Positions 1 through 8,149 of a stretch of 9,927 bases of DNA are shown in pieces. Position 1 is the first letter of the stretch. Each line of letters starts with the position of its first letter. The translations under genes were made by a program, and so were the position numbers. A model generated the notes under the pieces. That model saw only the letters and a list, made by a program, of their open reading frames with translations. It searched no databases and was not told the DNA's origin. Location of the stretch: assembly GCA_947302895.1 (NCBI GenBank), contig CAMYWU010000037.1, forward strand, positions 1-9,927. The letters are read 5' to 3'. The DNA comes from an uncultured Clostridia bacterium. Its GTDB lineage: Bacteria > Bacillota > Clostridia > Oscillospirales > Acutalibacteraceae.

Positions 1-240
1 ATAATATCGCTGATAAATTGATTTACTGACTGCATCAGATTTATCTTTGATTATCAATCCGAAGCCAAGAGCAAGAATAACTTTTACTTTTGAGATAATT
101 AAGAAATAAATTCCCCTATATTAAATCACTATCATTATAACATATTTAAAAATAAAGTCAATAAATTGTTAACAAATTGTTAATTATTTTACAATACCAA
201 CTCCCCTTCCCCGATAAATTAACAGGGTGCGTTACCGTTT
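1..240. other. AT-rich intergenic region, no convincing gene
   Basis: This stretch is very AT-rich and holds no supported gene. On the minus strand an open frame runs off the left edge from a TTG codon at 57-55, reading LIIKDKSDAVSKSIYQRYY, but it has no good ribosome binding site and no recognised family. An ATG at 35-33 also lacks a site. The stretch is best read as the promoter and leader of a gene lying to the left of the window. The only supported element in it is the leftward promoter at 134-161. Positions 225-244 contain a weak echo of the GGTGCG-type repeat. Confidence 0.5.
134..161 (-). promoter_or_regulatory. Sigma-A-like promoter with extended -10, reading out of the left edge
   Basis: On the minus strand TTGACT (161-156) is followed after 16 nt by TATAAT (139-134). 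A TG one base before the -10 makes it an extended -10 promoter. This is a near-consensus vegetative promoter. No start codon with a good ribosome binding site follows before the window ends, so the transcript either has a long leader (over 120 nt) or encodes an RNA. The gene it serves is not visible. Confidence 0.6.
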
Positions 241-244
241 TTTT

Positions 245-270
245 GTAGGGGATGACGTCCTCGGCATCCC
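245..270 (+). repeat. GTAG palindrome A1
   Basis: GTAG (245-248) is followed by stem GGGATG (249-254) with CATCCC (265-270). An A.G mismatch, two C-G pairs and a TCCT loop complete it. It is identical to A3. Confidence 0.75.
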
Positions 271-324
271 GCAATGAACCCTTCCCTTTTCAATGGCTTA
301 TAAATGAAACGAACACTTCTACAC

Positions 325-349
325 GGTGCGCCCAGTAGTCGCACCCTAC
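325..349 (-). repeat. GTAG palindrome B1
   Basis: Read on the minus strand, GTAG (349-346) is followed by stem GGTGCG/CGCACC (345-340 with 330-325), an A.G mismatch, a C-G pair, a T.G wobble and an ACT loop. A run of eight T follows on the plus strand. Confidence 0.7.
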
Positions 350-396
350 TTTTTTTTGGTTACTCGGCAACGCTGTGTCTCATACAATGGATAAAT

Positions 397-422
397 GGGT
401 CGTCGAGGACGCCGACCCCTAC
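397..422 (-). repeat. GTAG palindrome C1
   Basis: Read on the minus strand, GTAG (422-419) is followed by stem GGGTCG/CGACCC (418-413 with 402-397), a G.A mismatch, two C-G pairs and a TCCT loop. Confidence 0.7.
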
Positions 423-452
423 AAATGAAACAATAACATATCTATTCGAATT

Positions 453-477
453 GTAGGGAATGGCGACTCGACATTCC
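453..477 (+). repeat. GTAG palindrome A2, stem-covarying copy
   Basis: The stem is GGAATG (457-462) with CATTCC (472-477). Relative to A1 one G-C pair has become A-T on both arms (459/475), and the internal mismatch has swapped from A.G to G.A. The loop is ACT in place of TCCT. Confidence 0.75.
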
Positions 478-531
478 GCATCGAACCCTTCCCTTTTCAA
501 TGGCTTATAAATGAAATGAACTTTTCTCCAC

Positions 532-556
532 GGTGCGCCCAGTGGTCGCACCCTAC
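532..556 (-). repeat. GTAG palindrome B2
   Basis: Same as B1 except that the T.G wobble beside the loop is a C-G pair here. The change therefore keeps, and strengthens, the stem. Confidence 0.7.
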
Positions 557-602
557 TTTTTTTTGGTTACTCGGCAACGCTGTGTCACATAAATGGTTAA
601 AT

Positions 603-628
603 GGGTCGTCGAGGACGCCGACCCCTAC
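603..628 (-). repeat. GTAG palindrome C2
   Basis: Same hairpin as C1. Stem arms lie at 624-619 and 608-603, with GTAG at 628-625. Confidence 0.7.
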
Positions 629-658
629 AAATGAAACGTTTACGTATCCATTCGAATT

Positions 659-684
659 GTAGGGGATGACGTCCTCGGCATCCC
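659..684 (+). repeat. GTAG palindrome A3 (start of truncated third unit)
   Basis: The palindrome is identical to A1. The third unit continues with the diverged flank CCCTTCCCTTTTCAA and fades by about 729, just before the terminator of the large gene. Confidence 0.7.
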
Positions 685-741
685 GCAATAAGCCCTTCCC
701 TTTTCAACTGCGTATAAATGAAATAAACACGTCATCAAATA

Positions 742-773
742 AAAAAACTCCCTTTTTTCAAAGGGAGTTTTTT
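742..773 (-). terminator. Intrinsic terminator of the 2403-residue protein gene
   Basis: On the minus strand CTCCCTTT (767-760) pairs with AAAGGGAG (755-748) around a GAAA tetraloop. A flanking A-run/T-run extends the stem and gives a U-tract of seven. It begins 10 nt after the stop codon at 785-783. The symmetric A/T flanks mean it could also work on the plus strand, but no plus-strand gene ends there. Confidence 0.9.
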
Positions 774-782
774 ATATTTAGT

Positions 783-3700
783 TTATCTGACAACATCTGT
801 ATAAACTGTTTCAAGAGCGCCGCCGTTATCATAGATAACATATGCTCTGTAGGAATAATCCTCAGGAAGATTCTTAACCGCAATTGCAAATTGGTCTGCG
901 CCAACAAGCTTGGTAGATTTAGCTCGGAAAATTCTATATCCAACCTGCTGTCCTGAATTCTCAACGATTATCTGGTAATCATCAGGATGAACAGGCTCAA
1001 CAGTTGCGTCTGTTCCGGGCTGTTTACCGTTAGGAATTGCGATAAGAATACCGCTTTCTTTAATTATTCCGCCGCTTTCAGCAACAATCTGAGCATTAAA
1101 TGTTATTTTTTCATCAACATCAATAACTCCGTCGTTTCTGAGATAAACATTTGGTAATGAATAGCCGTGTGCTTCAAAGGTTGCCTTATCCTCTGCAACA
1201 AGATTAAGCGAATCCATTACATAGTATGTTACATCTGAACCGATATAGAACGGTCTGTAATTGCCGCCGCCAAGGTCTACGGACCATCCGTATGCATTAT
1301 CGCCGCCCTTAAGCTCAATCTTAGCATTGTACTCATAAGAATCGCTGAAACTTGTTCCGCCGGTAAGAGCTGTTGCGTTTATAACAAAGGATGAAGATGC
1401 ATTGTATTTATACTTAGCGATGATATCTGTATTTTCGCTGATTGATACTATATCGCCTGCATCATACCTTACTCCGCCAACGTAATATCCATCGAATGAA
1501 TAGAAAGCAAATGCGGGAGTGTCAGCAGCGTTCGGAAGAGTGTATGAGCCTGAATCAACAAACTCAGCAAACTGAATCGGCTGTCCTTCAAGCTTTTCTT
1601 CGCCGTTATAGTAGTTTCTGATAATTCTTACTGTCTTCTGTGAATCCGCCTTAGTATTTGTTGTTACGTTAAGAGCGCCTGTAACCTTAACTGAAATCGA
1701 CTGACCGTAGCCATAGAATGCGCTGCTCTTATGAGAAGTTCTTGAAGTTACTTCAAGATACCATGCAGTATCCTCGCTATCGGCTCTGAAAGTTATTTGG
1801 CTTCCATAGGTTGCCTTATTGTTTTCATAAGTTCCGTTTTTACAGGTTATTTCTGTAACGCCTGTATCAGCAGAAATGGTGTATTTCTTTGTGCAATAGC
1901 TAAGTGCATCAAGAATTGCTGTAACAGCATCGTCAACATTTTGGTAAGTTGCAGTACCGTCTACAACATTGATTGTATAATCGTTTTCATATGTTTTAGT
2001 TGAGCTGCTGACCATAGTGTTTGCAGTTGAAATTGCACCTGCAAGGTGTCCGTCGGTTTCCTCATATGCATCTGGGTCGATGTTATTAATTGCGGAAACT
2101 GCAGCCTCATATGTGCTGAAATCTTCAACCTCAGTTGCTGTTGAAATCGGGGTAAGACCTGCAATAGCATTTTGAATATTCGTTGCCTTCTGAGTAATTG
2201 AAGATTGTGAAGATGTGGGTTCAATTCCCTTCCATGCAACGCTCTTTGTTGCCTCTGATTTGGCTTCACCGAGTCTTGTAATAAGAGTCTGAACTGAATC
2301 TGCGCTGTACTGAGCTGCTTTGCCGTTAAGGCTCTTAAGAAGAGTATCACCCTCGGCATAAGCAGAATCAAGAGCTGTGTAGTCAGCGTGAACAAGGTCG
2401 GATGTTTTAACAGACCATACTGTTGTACTTGCTTTTACAGTTTCGCTTCCCAGAGTTATCTGATTCTTGTTGAAGAATGCAATCTCGGGTGAGCCGTTGT
2501 GCATTGCAACAACACCTTCAGCCATAACGGTGTTTCCTTTTTTAATGGTTATATAGGTTGTTGTGCTTTCTGCAGGATTCTCGGAATCGTATGAAAGCTC
2601 ATACGTGTAGTTAACATTAATTGAATCCGTGCTGTAAACAACGCCCGTTGTTTCAGTTTCGTGAGAGAAGTAAACCTGATGTGAGAAATCCCAGTTAGTG
2701 GAATAGCCAGAAGGTTTAGCCTTGCTTGAATACTTAAGGTTTGTATCAATAACATCGTTAAGTGTTGACGATGCATAAATACCATCCATCTGAGATGCCT
2801 TGATATTCTTTGAAGTATCTGTTCCGTTATACATCTCGGGCATTGAAATTGTCCAGCCCGACTGTGTATAGAACGTTGGATAATTCACTGTGATATTACC
2901 GATAAACTGACCCTTTTGACGGGTTACCATTGCAGCATCAGGAATCTCTTTGTAATCATTTGCATTATTTGAAATAGGACGTCCGTGAGCTGCATAAACA
3001 AGAATTGTTTCACCGTTGTTGTTTACTGCGTTGTAAAGTGAGCCGTGGCCGGTTGATGCATAAACGTAATCATCTATTGCCACATAGTGAGGAGCCATGG
3101 TCTGGGTTCCGTGAACCTGGCTTGTGGTTGTTGCCGAAACTCCGTTGTAGTCTGTAAACGGACCTGTTGGGCTTGTTGAACGGAAGATTCTTGTTGTATA
3201 GTTATACTCATTAACGCCGAATGCAGTATAGAGATAATAATATCCGTCATGATAAATTATGAATGAGCCCTCACCTGTGCAGGTGTTCGGGTCGTTGCCC
3301 GAAGGCTGCGAAGAACAGATATATGAACCTGAGCTTGCCCATGTTGCATTTGCAAATGTAACGGGATAGCTTGCAGAGTTACTGCTGGTCTTCTTACCGT
3401 CCGTCTGAAGCTGAATTACGCAGAGGTCTTTATTAAGACCGCCGCTTTCAGACCATGCACCGTAGGACATATAAAGAGCATATCTGTTGATTGTACCGTC
3501 TGAATTGTGTCCGTAGTATACGCACGGGTCGATTGAATTAGGTCTGCCGTTTGACTTAAGAACAACGTTATATGCCTGAGCGTTTGACGAAGTTCTTGCA
3601 AGGAAGTGTTCGGGAGTTCCGTCTGCACTTTCAAGCGCAATAATTGCAGATTTGGCAGCGCCCCAGAATGAAACGGAAACATACATCATCCACTTGTTCT

Positions 3701-6700
3701 TTTCAAGGTTATAGCAAACATGGGGAGCCCAGATAAGATTACCTGCATAAGCTCTCTCTGAGGAGCTTGCCATATTATAAACCTCATCGCAAACCTCATC
3801 AAGAGCATCACGGTAATACATCGGAGTGAAGCTGCCGTCGTCGTTACCGCGAACAAATTCATCACGATTCTGATATGCAACTCTGCCCTCGCTGTCGCCA
3901 ACGATTTCCCAGTTTACGCCGTCGTATGAATGATAAATCTGAAGACCTGTTCCGTATGAATAGTATTCAACGGTGTAGTTTGACGAAGGAACATTGTAGA
4001 GATCAACGAATTCCTGACCAACCATTGAGCCCGCAGGCATACCGTATGATGCAGTTTTAAGAGTATAAACAGTAACGGTTGTCGGGTCGTGGGTTACTGA
4101 AACATAGTTACCCTCAACAGTTGGAGTATCGGAATACCGGTCGTAGTAGCCGTCCCATACTTCCTTCTGAGTTAATGCTTTAGAATAGAAACGGATATCA
4201 TCAAGATAAACATCATCACTGTGGGTCTGCCATTTGTTATCGTGTGCAAGACAGATACTTGTTGTGCTGTCCGTTATCATATTAATCAAATCGCTTGCAG
4301 AAAGCGTACCGCCTGAAGAAGCTAATGTGTTCGGTAAATCGTGAGGAACACCGTTGATATAGATGGTAACAGCCTCGCCAACAGTAGAAGCATTAGGATT
4401 AATTGTTACTGCAATATGCTGCCAGTAGCCAGCATACTTACTTGCAGTAAACTGTGTCTGGTCATATTCTGAAGGAACAATATCAAAATAGCGAGATGTT
4501 GTTTCAGCATATGAGATATTACCTGTAAGCTCAATCATGAAGTAGCCGCGCTGGTCGGTTGGATTGGGTCTTCTGAAGGCAATACCGTTTCTTGCAAGAG
4601 TTCCGCTCGGAACGCTCTTGTTATTTGTTGTGTTCTGAGTTTCCATTGCTCTCCAGAACGAAATTGTAACACCGTTTTCCTGTGCAAGTGCTTTTGTATA
4701 TGCATCAGCAAACGGGTTTGATGAAAGCTGTGCATATGCTTCACCTGAACCGCTGTTTGAGCCTGATATTTTAAGGGCATTCTTTCTTAAATCGCCCGAG
4801 GTTCCGCTTTCACCCTGGTCGGAAATGCCCTGCCTGTCGCCTGCTTTTTCAGCAACAGCGATTGTTGCAGTGTCCTGCTTAACGATGTTAACACCCTTTG
4901 CGTCGTTTGTTGTATATGTTCCGTTTGAAACGGAGCCGTTAAACGATTCATGATAGATAAGAGCATCATATCCGCCGTTGAAAAGGTTCTTTGTTGCAGA
5001 TGTGTTGTAGTTTCCGTCCTTAACATCCTTTGAATAAGCGGTGATTGTAATATACTTAGCTTCGTTAATTGCATTAGCTAAATCGCTGTTATCTTTAAGG
5101 TCAATACCATTTTCCTTATCATATGTAAATACGCCGGCAACGTCATCACCTGTTCCGCTTATTGCAACGCCGTCTGCACTAATGGTATAAACGATATCGT
5201 CTGAGTAATTAACAGTATCATAAATTATAATCTTATCTCTGTCGTATCTGTTTTTATTGTAGTATGTATTTGAGCCGGGAGCTTCAACATAAATATCAAA
5301 ATCAGCCTCACGTGCAAGAGTTACAGAAGCAGTTCCCTCAGACTTAGCGATAACATCATCGCCGTTCTTAATAACGGTTCTAACGCTAATCTGATTAACA
5401 GAAGCATAGGTTGAGCCTGAAAGTGCTTCAAATGCAGGGATTTCGCCGTTTGCGCTGTCCTGCCATTCGCCTGAGCCGTATTTATACTGAATTGTTATTG
5501 TATTGCCATCATTAGTTGCAGCCTTGGTTGCCTGAACTGAAGAGCCGAGAGCAACAATTCCGCTTGCAGGGATTGCACCGCCGTCAACTATTCCTGTAAA
5601 CGAAGGATCCTGAAGACGATAGAAGGTTTCTCTTGCAATGTTTGACTGTGCGCCACCCTGTGTTTCAGTACCAATTGCCGTTACAATTGCTTTATAATGA
5701 CTGTTATCAAGGAATACAGCAATATCAGTATTTGAATTAAACGAGAAGCTTCCTGTTCTGTCGGGAGCACCGCTTGTGTTATCAACATCATAGTAGATGT
5801 TATAAGTAACAGTTCCTGCAGCTTCACTTTCAGTTGAAGCGATATTTATTTTATCATTAACTCCGAGATATACATCGTTGTTAAAGAGCGAAATAGTCGG
5901 CGTTTCAATATTTGATTTAACCATCAAATTATCATATGCACTGCTGAGTTCAGAAGCGAGCTGAGCTGCAGTTTTTGAAGCAACTGCTGTATGACCGTAT
6001 CCGTTTGCAGGAATTGCAGCCATATGAGCAACAGCGTTTTCATAAGCTGTTTCAAAAGAATCATAATTCTCAAGAATGTCGCTGTTTAAAGTGCTGCTGT
6101 TGTATATTTCCTGTGCCGAGAAAGCTCTTCCTCCCTCAATATCAGGGAAGGACTTTGTGTTAAGTCCGTTTAATAAATAGCTGCGAAGAGTATCATAATC
6201 AGAAGAATCCGCAGAAGGTGCAGCAACCGTTGAAAGCTGACCTGAAACTATTGACGCTCTGTTTTGTGCGCTTTCGTAGCGGCTTGCTGCATTAGAATCA
6301 ACAGCATCTGTGAAATATGAGGTAATGCTGTAATTAGTGGCATCATCATATTTCGATAAAACATTGCTAAGTCCGCCTTCTCTGTATGATTCAACAGAGG
6401 TTAAGTAATTTGTTTTTCCCGCAATTGCATCTCTGACCTGAGCATAGTTAACAACGTATCTTGAACAATTTGCAATTATGGAGTTATAAGCTCCACGCTC
6501 CTGATTGTAAAGAGTATAGTAAATTGTATTGTTATTATTGTAAGCGTTGCTGCCCTTATACTCCATTTTGTTGATGTAGTATCTTGAATTCGTCCAGCTT
6601 ACCTGCTGATTATAGTTCGACCCGTATGTTCCGCCGAAATTCTCACTTGTGCCGTATGTATTCCAAGGAATACCGTCATTCCAGGTTGTTGAATAACCAA

Positions 6701-7994
6701 TCCATCTTCCTGTGAAACCAAAGTATGAATCGCTTGTATCGGAAGAACTTGTGTTATTGCTCGAAGAAACATAGCAGTATGCACAACTTCTGTTTGAGTT
6801 ATTTGCTCTTTTAATCTCAAAACCTGCTGGGAATCTTGGTCTTCCTGTAGAAGTAACACCATCGTAGTACATAACAACAACAGCAGGAACATATGATTTA
6901 TAACGCAGGTTTCCGCAGCTTCCTTCATCAGAGAAATTTGTTGAAGAAGAAGCATACAAAACCTTGTTGTAGTACGCTGAATCTGCATCATAGTTAGCAA
7001 GTTTAACGCTGACTGTTCCCGTATATGCGCTCCATGCAGTCATATTATCTGTAGCTGTTTCAAGATTGCTTGCAAGAGCTGCAATATCAACAGATGTATC
7101 GCCGCCGTAAACATACGCATCAAAGCCTTTGTTTGCAGCAACATAAGCGCTGTATGCAGCGCTCATATTTTTATATACGGTGCCGTTCATCTTGTTTTCA
7201 TAATTAATCATTGCAAGCTGAAGATCCTTTGCCTGGGATGTAGCAAAGATTCTTACATTTTTCATATGACCTGTGTAGTCGTGATTAGGAGTAGTGTCCC
7301 CTGCTCCGACGTAGTAATCAGTCAGCGATGAAATAGCCGCAGCCACTTCAGCGTCAGTCATACCGCCGCCATTAGTTGTTGAACCATAGTTTGATTTGTA
7401 TGTAACAGTAAAGTCCACACTGCCGTCTGTAAGGTCTTTAACAATAAGATCAAGTGAACCGTCCGTATTCATAACATAGGTCATTCTGTAATTATGCCAC
7501 CATAAGCAGTCATTACTGTTTTTTGAATATGTTGTCGACAAATGAGCACTATCTGTATAAGCGCCTTTGTATATACGGGTCTTTGTTCCGTTAGTAATAA
7601 CAAGCGATGGTCTTTGGTCCCATTCACTGTTTCCGTTTACAAATGTCATACGATTGCTGCCGCCGACATAATTCATTGCCCAGGTGTCTGCTCCGAGATC
7701 ACCTGTTACAATTTCGTACGAAACTATAAAACCGCTTGTTTCGGTTACAGAGCTGAGCGGAGTATCGCTGAGCTTTGCGTATGACCCGCTTACAAAGTTT
7801 GCGGAGCCGTCCCACGAAACATTAGCACTTGAAGCAATATTGCTTGTAGTATCCTTTGTAAAATAAGAATACTCCGACTTTGTTCCGCTTGGCGCAGTAT
7901 CTGCAAGTGCAGTTAAAGCAAAGGTTGGAAGCATTGTTGCAACCATTACCGCTGCCATTAGGATTGATAAGATTTTTTTAGATGTTTTTTTCAT
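783..7994 (-). CDS. Giant secreted multi-domain GH43 arabinanase-like protein (LamG, FIVAR-like and repeat modules)
   Basis: A 2403-residue exported protein, probably cleaving or binding arabinan-type plant polysaccharide outside the cell. The start is set by GGAGG 6 nt upstream and by a signal peptide: lysines at 2-7, a hydrophobic core at 8-30, likely cleavage ALA|D after 31. Approximate domains: LamG-like sheet 35-250; helical spacer 255-325; unrecognised Tyr/Asn/Ser-rich domain 328-495; helical FIVAR-like spacer 495-690; Ig-like beta segments 690-1005; LamG/concanavalin domain 1006-1285 (WQHIAVTINPN, YLDDIRFYSKAL); GH43 propeller 1295-1720; beta domain 1725-1865, in the place of the usual arabinanase C-terminal domain; FIVAR-like helices from 1869; InlB-repeat-like segment near 2160-2195 (FDGYYVGGVRYDAGD); terminal beta module to 2403. 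Candidate catalytic residues are D1303 (THDP), D1489 (NSIDPCVYYG) and E1575 (GEGSFIIYHDGYYYLYTAFG). No LPXTG, SLH or dockerin is seen at the C-terminus. The GH43 fold call is firm. The substrate is inferred from arabinanase-like motifs and could differ. Confidence 0.9.
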   Translation of the reverse strand: MKKTSKKILSILMAAVMVATMLPTFALTALADTAPSGTKSEYSYFTKDTTSNIASSANVSWDGSANFVSGSYAKLSDTPLSSVTETSGFIVSYEIVTGDLGADTWAMNYVGGSNRMTFVNGNSEWDQRPSLVITNGTKTRIYKGAYTDSAHLSTTYSKNSNDCLWWHNYRMTYVMNTDGSLDLIVKDLTDGSVDFTVTYKSNYGSTTNGGGMTDAEVAAAISSLTDYYVGAGDTTPNHDYTGHMKNVRIFATSQAKDLQLAMINYENKMNGTVYKNMSAAYSAYVAANKGFDAYVYGGDTSVDIAALASNLETATDNMTAWSAYTGTVSVKLANYDADSAYYNKVLYASSSTNFSDEGSCGNLRYKSYVPAVVVMYYDGVTSTGRPRFPAGFEIKRANNSNRSCAYCYVSSSNNTSSSDTSDSYFGFTGRWIGYSTTWNDGIPWNTYGTSENFGGTYGSNYNQQVSWTNSRYYINKMEYKGSNAYNNNNTIYYTLYNQERGAYNSIIANCSRYVVNYAQVRDAIAGKTNYLTSVESYREGGLSNVLSKYDDATNYSITSYFTDAVDSNAASRYESAQNRASIVSGQLSTVAAPSADSSDYDTLRSYLLNGLNTKSFPDIEGGRAFSAQEIYNSSTLNSDILENYDSFETAYENAVAHMAAIPANGYGHTAVASKTAAQLASELSSAYDNLMVKSNIETPTISLFNNDVYLGVNDKINIASTESEAAGTVTYNIYYDVDNTSGAPDRTGSFSFNSNTDIAVFLDNSHYKAIVTAIGTETQGGAQSNIARETFYRLQDPSFTGIVDGGAIPASGIVALGSSVQATKAATNDGNTITIQYKYGSGEWQDSANGEIPAFEALSGSTYASVNQISVRTVIKNGDDVIAKSEGTASVTLAREADFDIYVEAPGSNTYYNKNRYDRDKIIIYDTVNYSDDIVYTISADGVAISGTGDDVAGVFTYDKENGIDLKDNSDLANAINEAKYITITAYSKDVKDGNYNTSATKNLFNGGYDALIYHESFNGSVSNGTYTTNDAKGVNIVKQDTATIAVAEKAGDRQGISDQGESGTSGDLRKNALKISGSNSGSGEAYAQLSSNPFADAYTKALAQENGVTISFWRAMETQNTTNNKSVPSGTLARNGIAFRRPNPTDQRGYFMIELTGNISYAETTSRYFDIVPSEYDQTQFTASKYAGYWQHIAVTINPNASTVGEAVTIYINGVPHDLPNTLASSGGTLSASDLINMITDSTTSICLAHDNKWQTHSDDVYLDDIRFYSKALTQKEVWDGYYDRYSDTPTVEGNYVSVTHDPTTVTVYTLKTASYGMPAGSMVGQEFVDLYNVPSSNYTVEYYSYGTGLQIYHSYDGVNWEIVGDSEGRVAYQNRDEFVRGNDDGSFTPMYYRDALDEVCDEVYNMASSSERAYAGNLIWAPHVCYNLEKNKWMMYVSVSFWGAAKSAIIALESADGTPEHFLARTSSNAQAYNVVLKSNGRPNSIDPCVYYGHNSDGTINRYALYMSYGAWSESGGLNKDLCVIQLQTDGKKTSSNSASYPVTFANATWASSGSYICSSQPSGNDPNTCTGEGSFIIYHDGYYYLYTAFGVNEYNYTTRIFRSTSPTGPFTDYNGVSATTTSQVHGTQTMAPHYVAIDDYVYASTGHGSLYNAVNNNGETILVYAAHGRPISNNANDYKEIPDAAMVTRQKGQFIGNITVNYPTFYTQSGWTISMPEMYNGTDTSKNIKASQMDGIYASSTLNDVIDTNLKYSSKAKPSGYSTNWDFSHQVYFSHETETTGVVYSTDSINVNYTYELSYDSENPAESTTTYITIKKGNTVMAEGVVAMHNGSPEIAFFNKNQITLGSETVKASTTVWSVKTSDLVHADYTALDSAYAEGDTLLKSLNGKAAQYSADSVQTLITRLGEAKSEATKSVAWKGIEPTSSQSSITQKATNIQNAIAGLTPISTATEVEDFSTYEAAVSAINNIDPDAYEETDGHLAGAISTANTMVSSSTKTYENDYTINVVDGTATYQNVDDAVTAILDALSYCTKKYTISADTGVTEITCKNGTYENNKATYGSQITFRADSEDTAWYLEVTSRTSHKSSAFYGYGQSISVKVTGALNVTTNTKADSQKTVRIIRNYYNGEEKLEGQPIQFAEFVDSGSYTLPNAADTPAFAFYSFDGYYVGGVRYDAGDIVSISENTDIIAKYKYNASSSFVINATALTGGTSFSDSYEYNAKIELKGGDNAYGWSVDLGGGNYRPFYIGSDVTYYVMDSLNLVAEDKATFEAHGYSLPNVYLRNDGVIDVDEKITFNAQIVAESGGIIKESGILIAIPNGKQPGTDATVEPVHPDDYQIIVENSGQQVGYRIFRAKSTKLVGADQFAIAVKNLPEDYSYRAYVIYDNGGALETVYTDVVR

Positions 7995-8000
7995 AAAAAT

Positions 8001-8005
8001 CCTCC
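8001..8005 (-). promoter_or_regulatory. Ribosome binding site of the GH43-like gene
   Basis: GGAGG lies 6 nt before the ATG at 7994-7992. It fixes this start, which also gives an intact signal peptide. Confidence 0.9.
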
Positions 8006-8070
8006 ATTCTCAAAAATCTTTCAATAATTTGAATTAGGGTATATAAGCCCAATATCCCATAATCGAATAA

Positions 8071-8099
8071 ATTATATCATATATTATAATTTAATGCAA
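8071..8099 (-). promoter_or_regulatory. Probable promoter of the GH43-like gene
   Basis: On the minus strand TTGCAT (8099-8094) and TATAAT (8076-8071) are 17 nt apart, inside a strongly AT-rich stretch just downstream of the preceding terminator. The -10 is perfect and the -35 is weak (the TTG only), so the site may need an activator or simply be moderate. The leader to the ATG is about 70 nt. No clear operator or riboswitch is visible in it. Confidence 0.55.
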
Positions 8100-8149
8100 C
8101 ACAGTAACCTAACTTTCAGAAATTAATAACAGAGGTATTAATTATTATC

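Larger units (their letters stand above)
245..729. repeat. Tandem array of GTAG-headed palindromes (REP/BIME-like)
   Basis: A composite unit of 208 bp (245-452) is repeated at 453-658 (206 bp) and begins a third time at 659-729. Each unit has three small palindromes in fixed order. A is on the plus strand, then B and C on the minus strand, separated by about 54, 46-47 and 30 nt. All three share one plan when read from their GTAG end: GTAG, a 6-bp stem, a purine-purine mismatch, two more pairs and a 3-4 nt loop. Stem sequences differ between types (GGGATG, GGTGCG, GGGTCG) while the plan is kept. GTAG plus an imperfect hairpin, in alternating orientation, is the layout of REP/BIME elements mobilised by RAYT (TnpA-REP) transposases. 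No transposase is in this window. The array lies between the terminator of the large gene and the leftward promoter, and no protein gene is supported inside it. Confidence 0.85.

Noticed and set aside
325..357. Palindrome B followed by eight T as a plus-strand terminator (also at 532-564)
   Set aside because: No plus-strand gene ends upstream, and a CTAC linker separates the hairpin from the T-run. The hairpin is better explained as a member of the GTAG palindrome family.
360..688. Two minus-strand ORFs inside the repeat array with similar translations
   Set aside because: They resemble each other only because they cross the same repeat units. They have no ribosome binding site and no protein-like pattern.
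245..729. CRISPR-like regular repeats
   Set aside because: The repeat period is about 207 bp, the spacers are themselves conserved, and the palindromes alternate in orientation. None of this fits a CRISPR array.
666..956. Plus-strand ORF over the 3' end of the large gene
   Set aside because: It runs through the terminator hairpin and antisense to conserved coding sequence, and has no start signals.
1961..2395. 144-codon ORF overlapping the large gene in another minus-strand frame (and similar ones at 3416-3901, 4535-5074, 6599-7000)
   Set aside because: These are Leu/Gln/Thr/Arg-rich shadow translations of the genuine repetitive coding frame, without ribosome binding sites.
8031..8056. Possible hairpin in the leader of the large gene (GGG...CCC)
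   Set aside because: Only three pairs with an AT-rich loop. This is too weak to call a riboswitch or attenuator.
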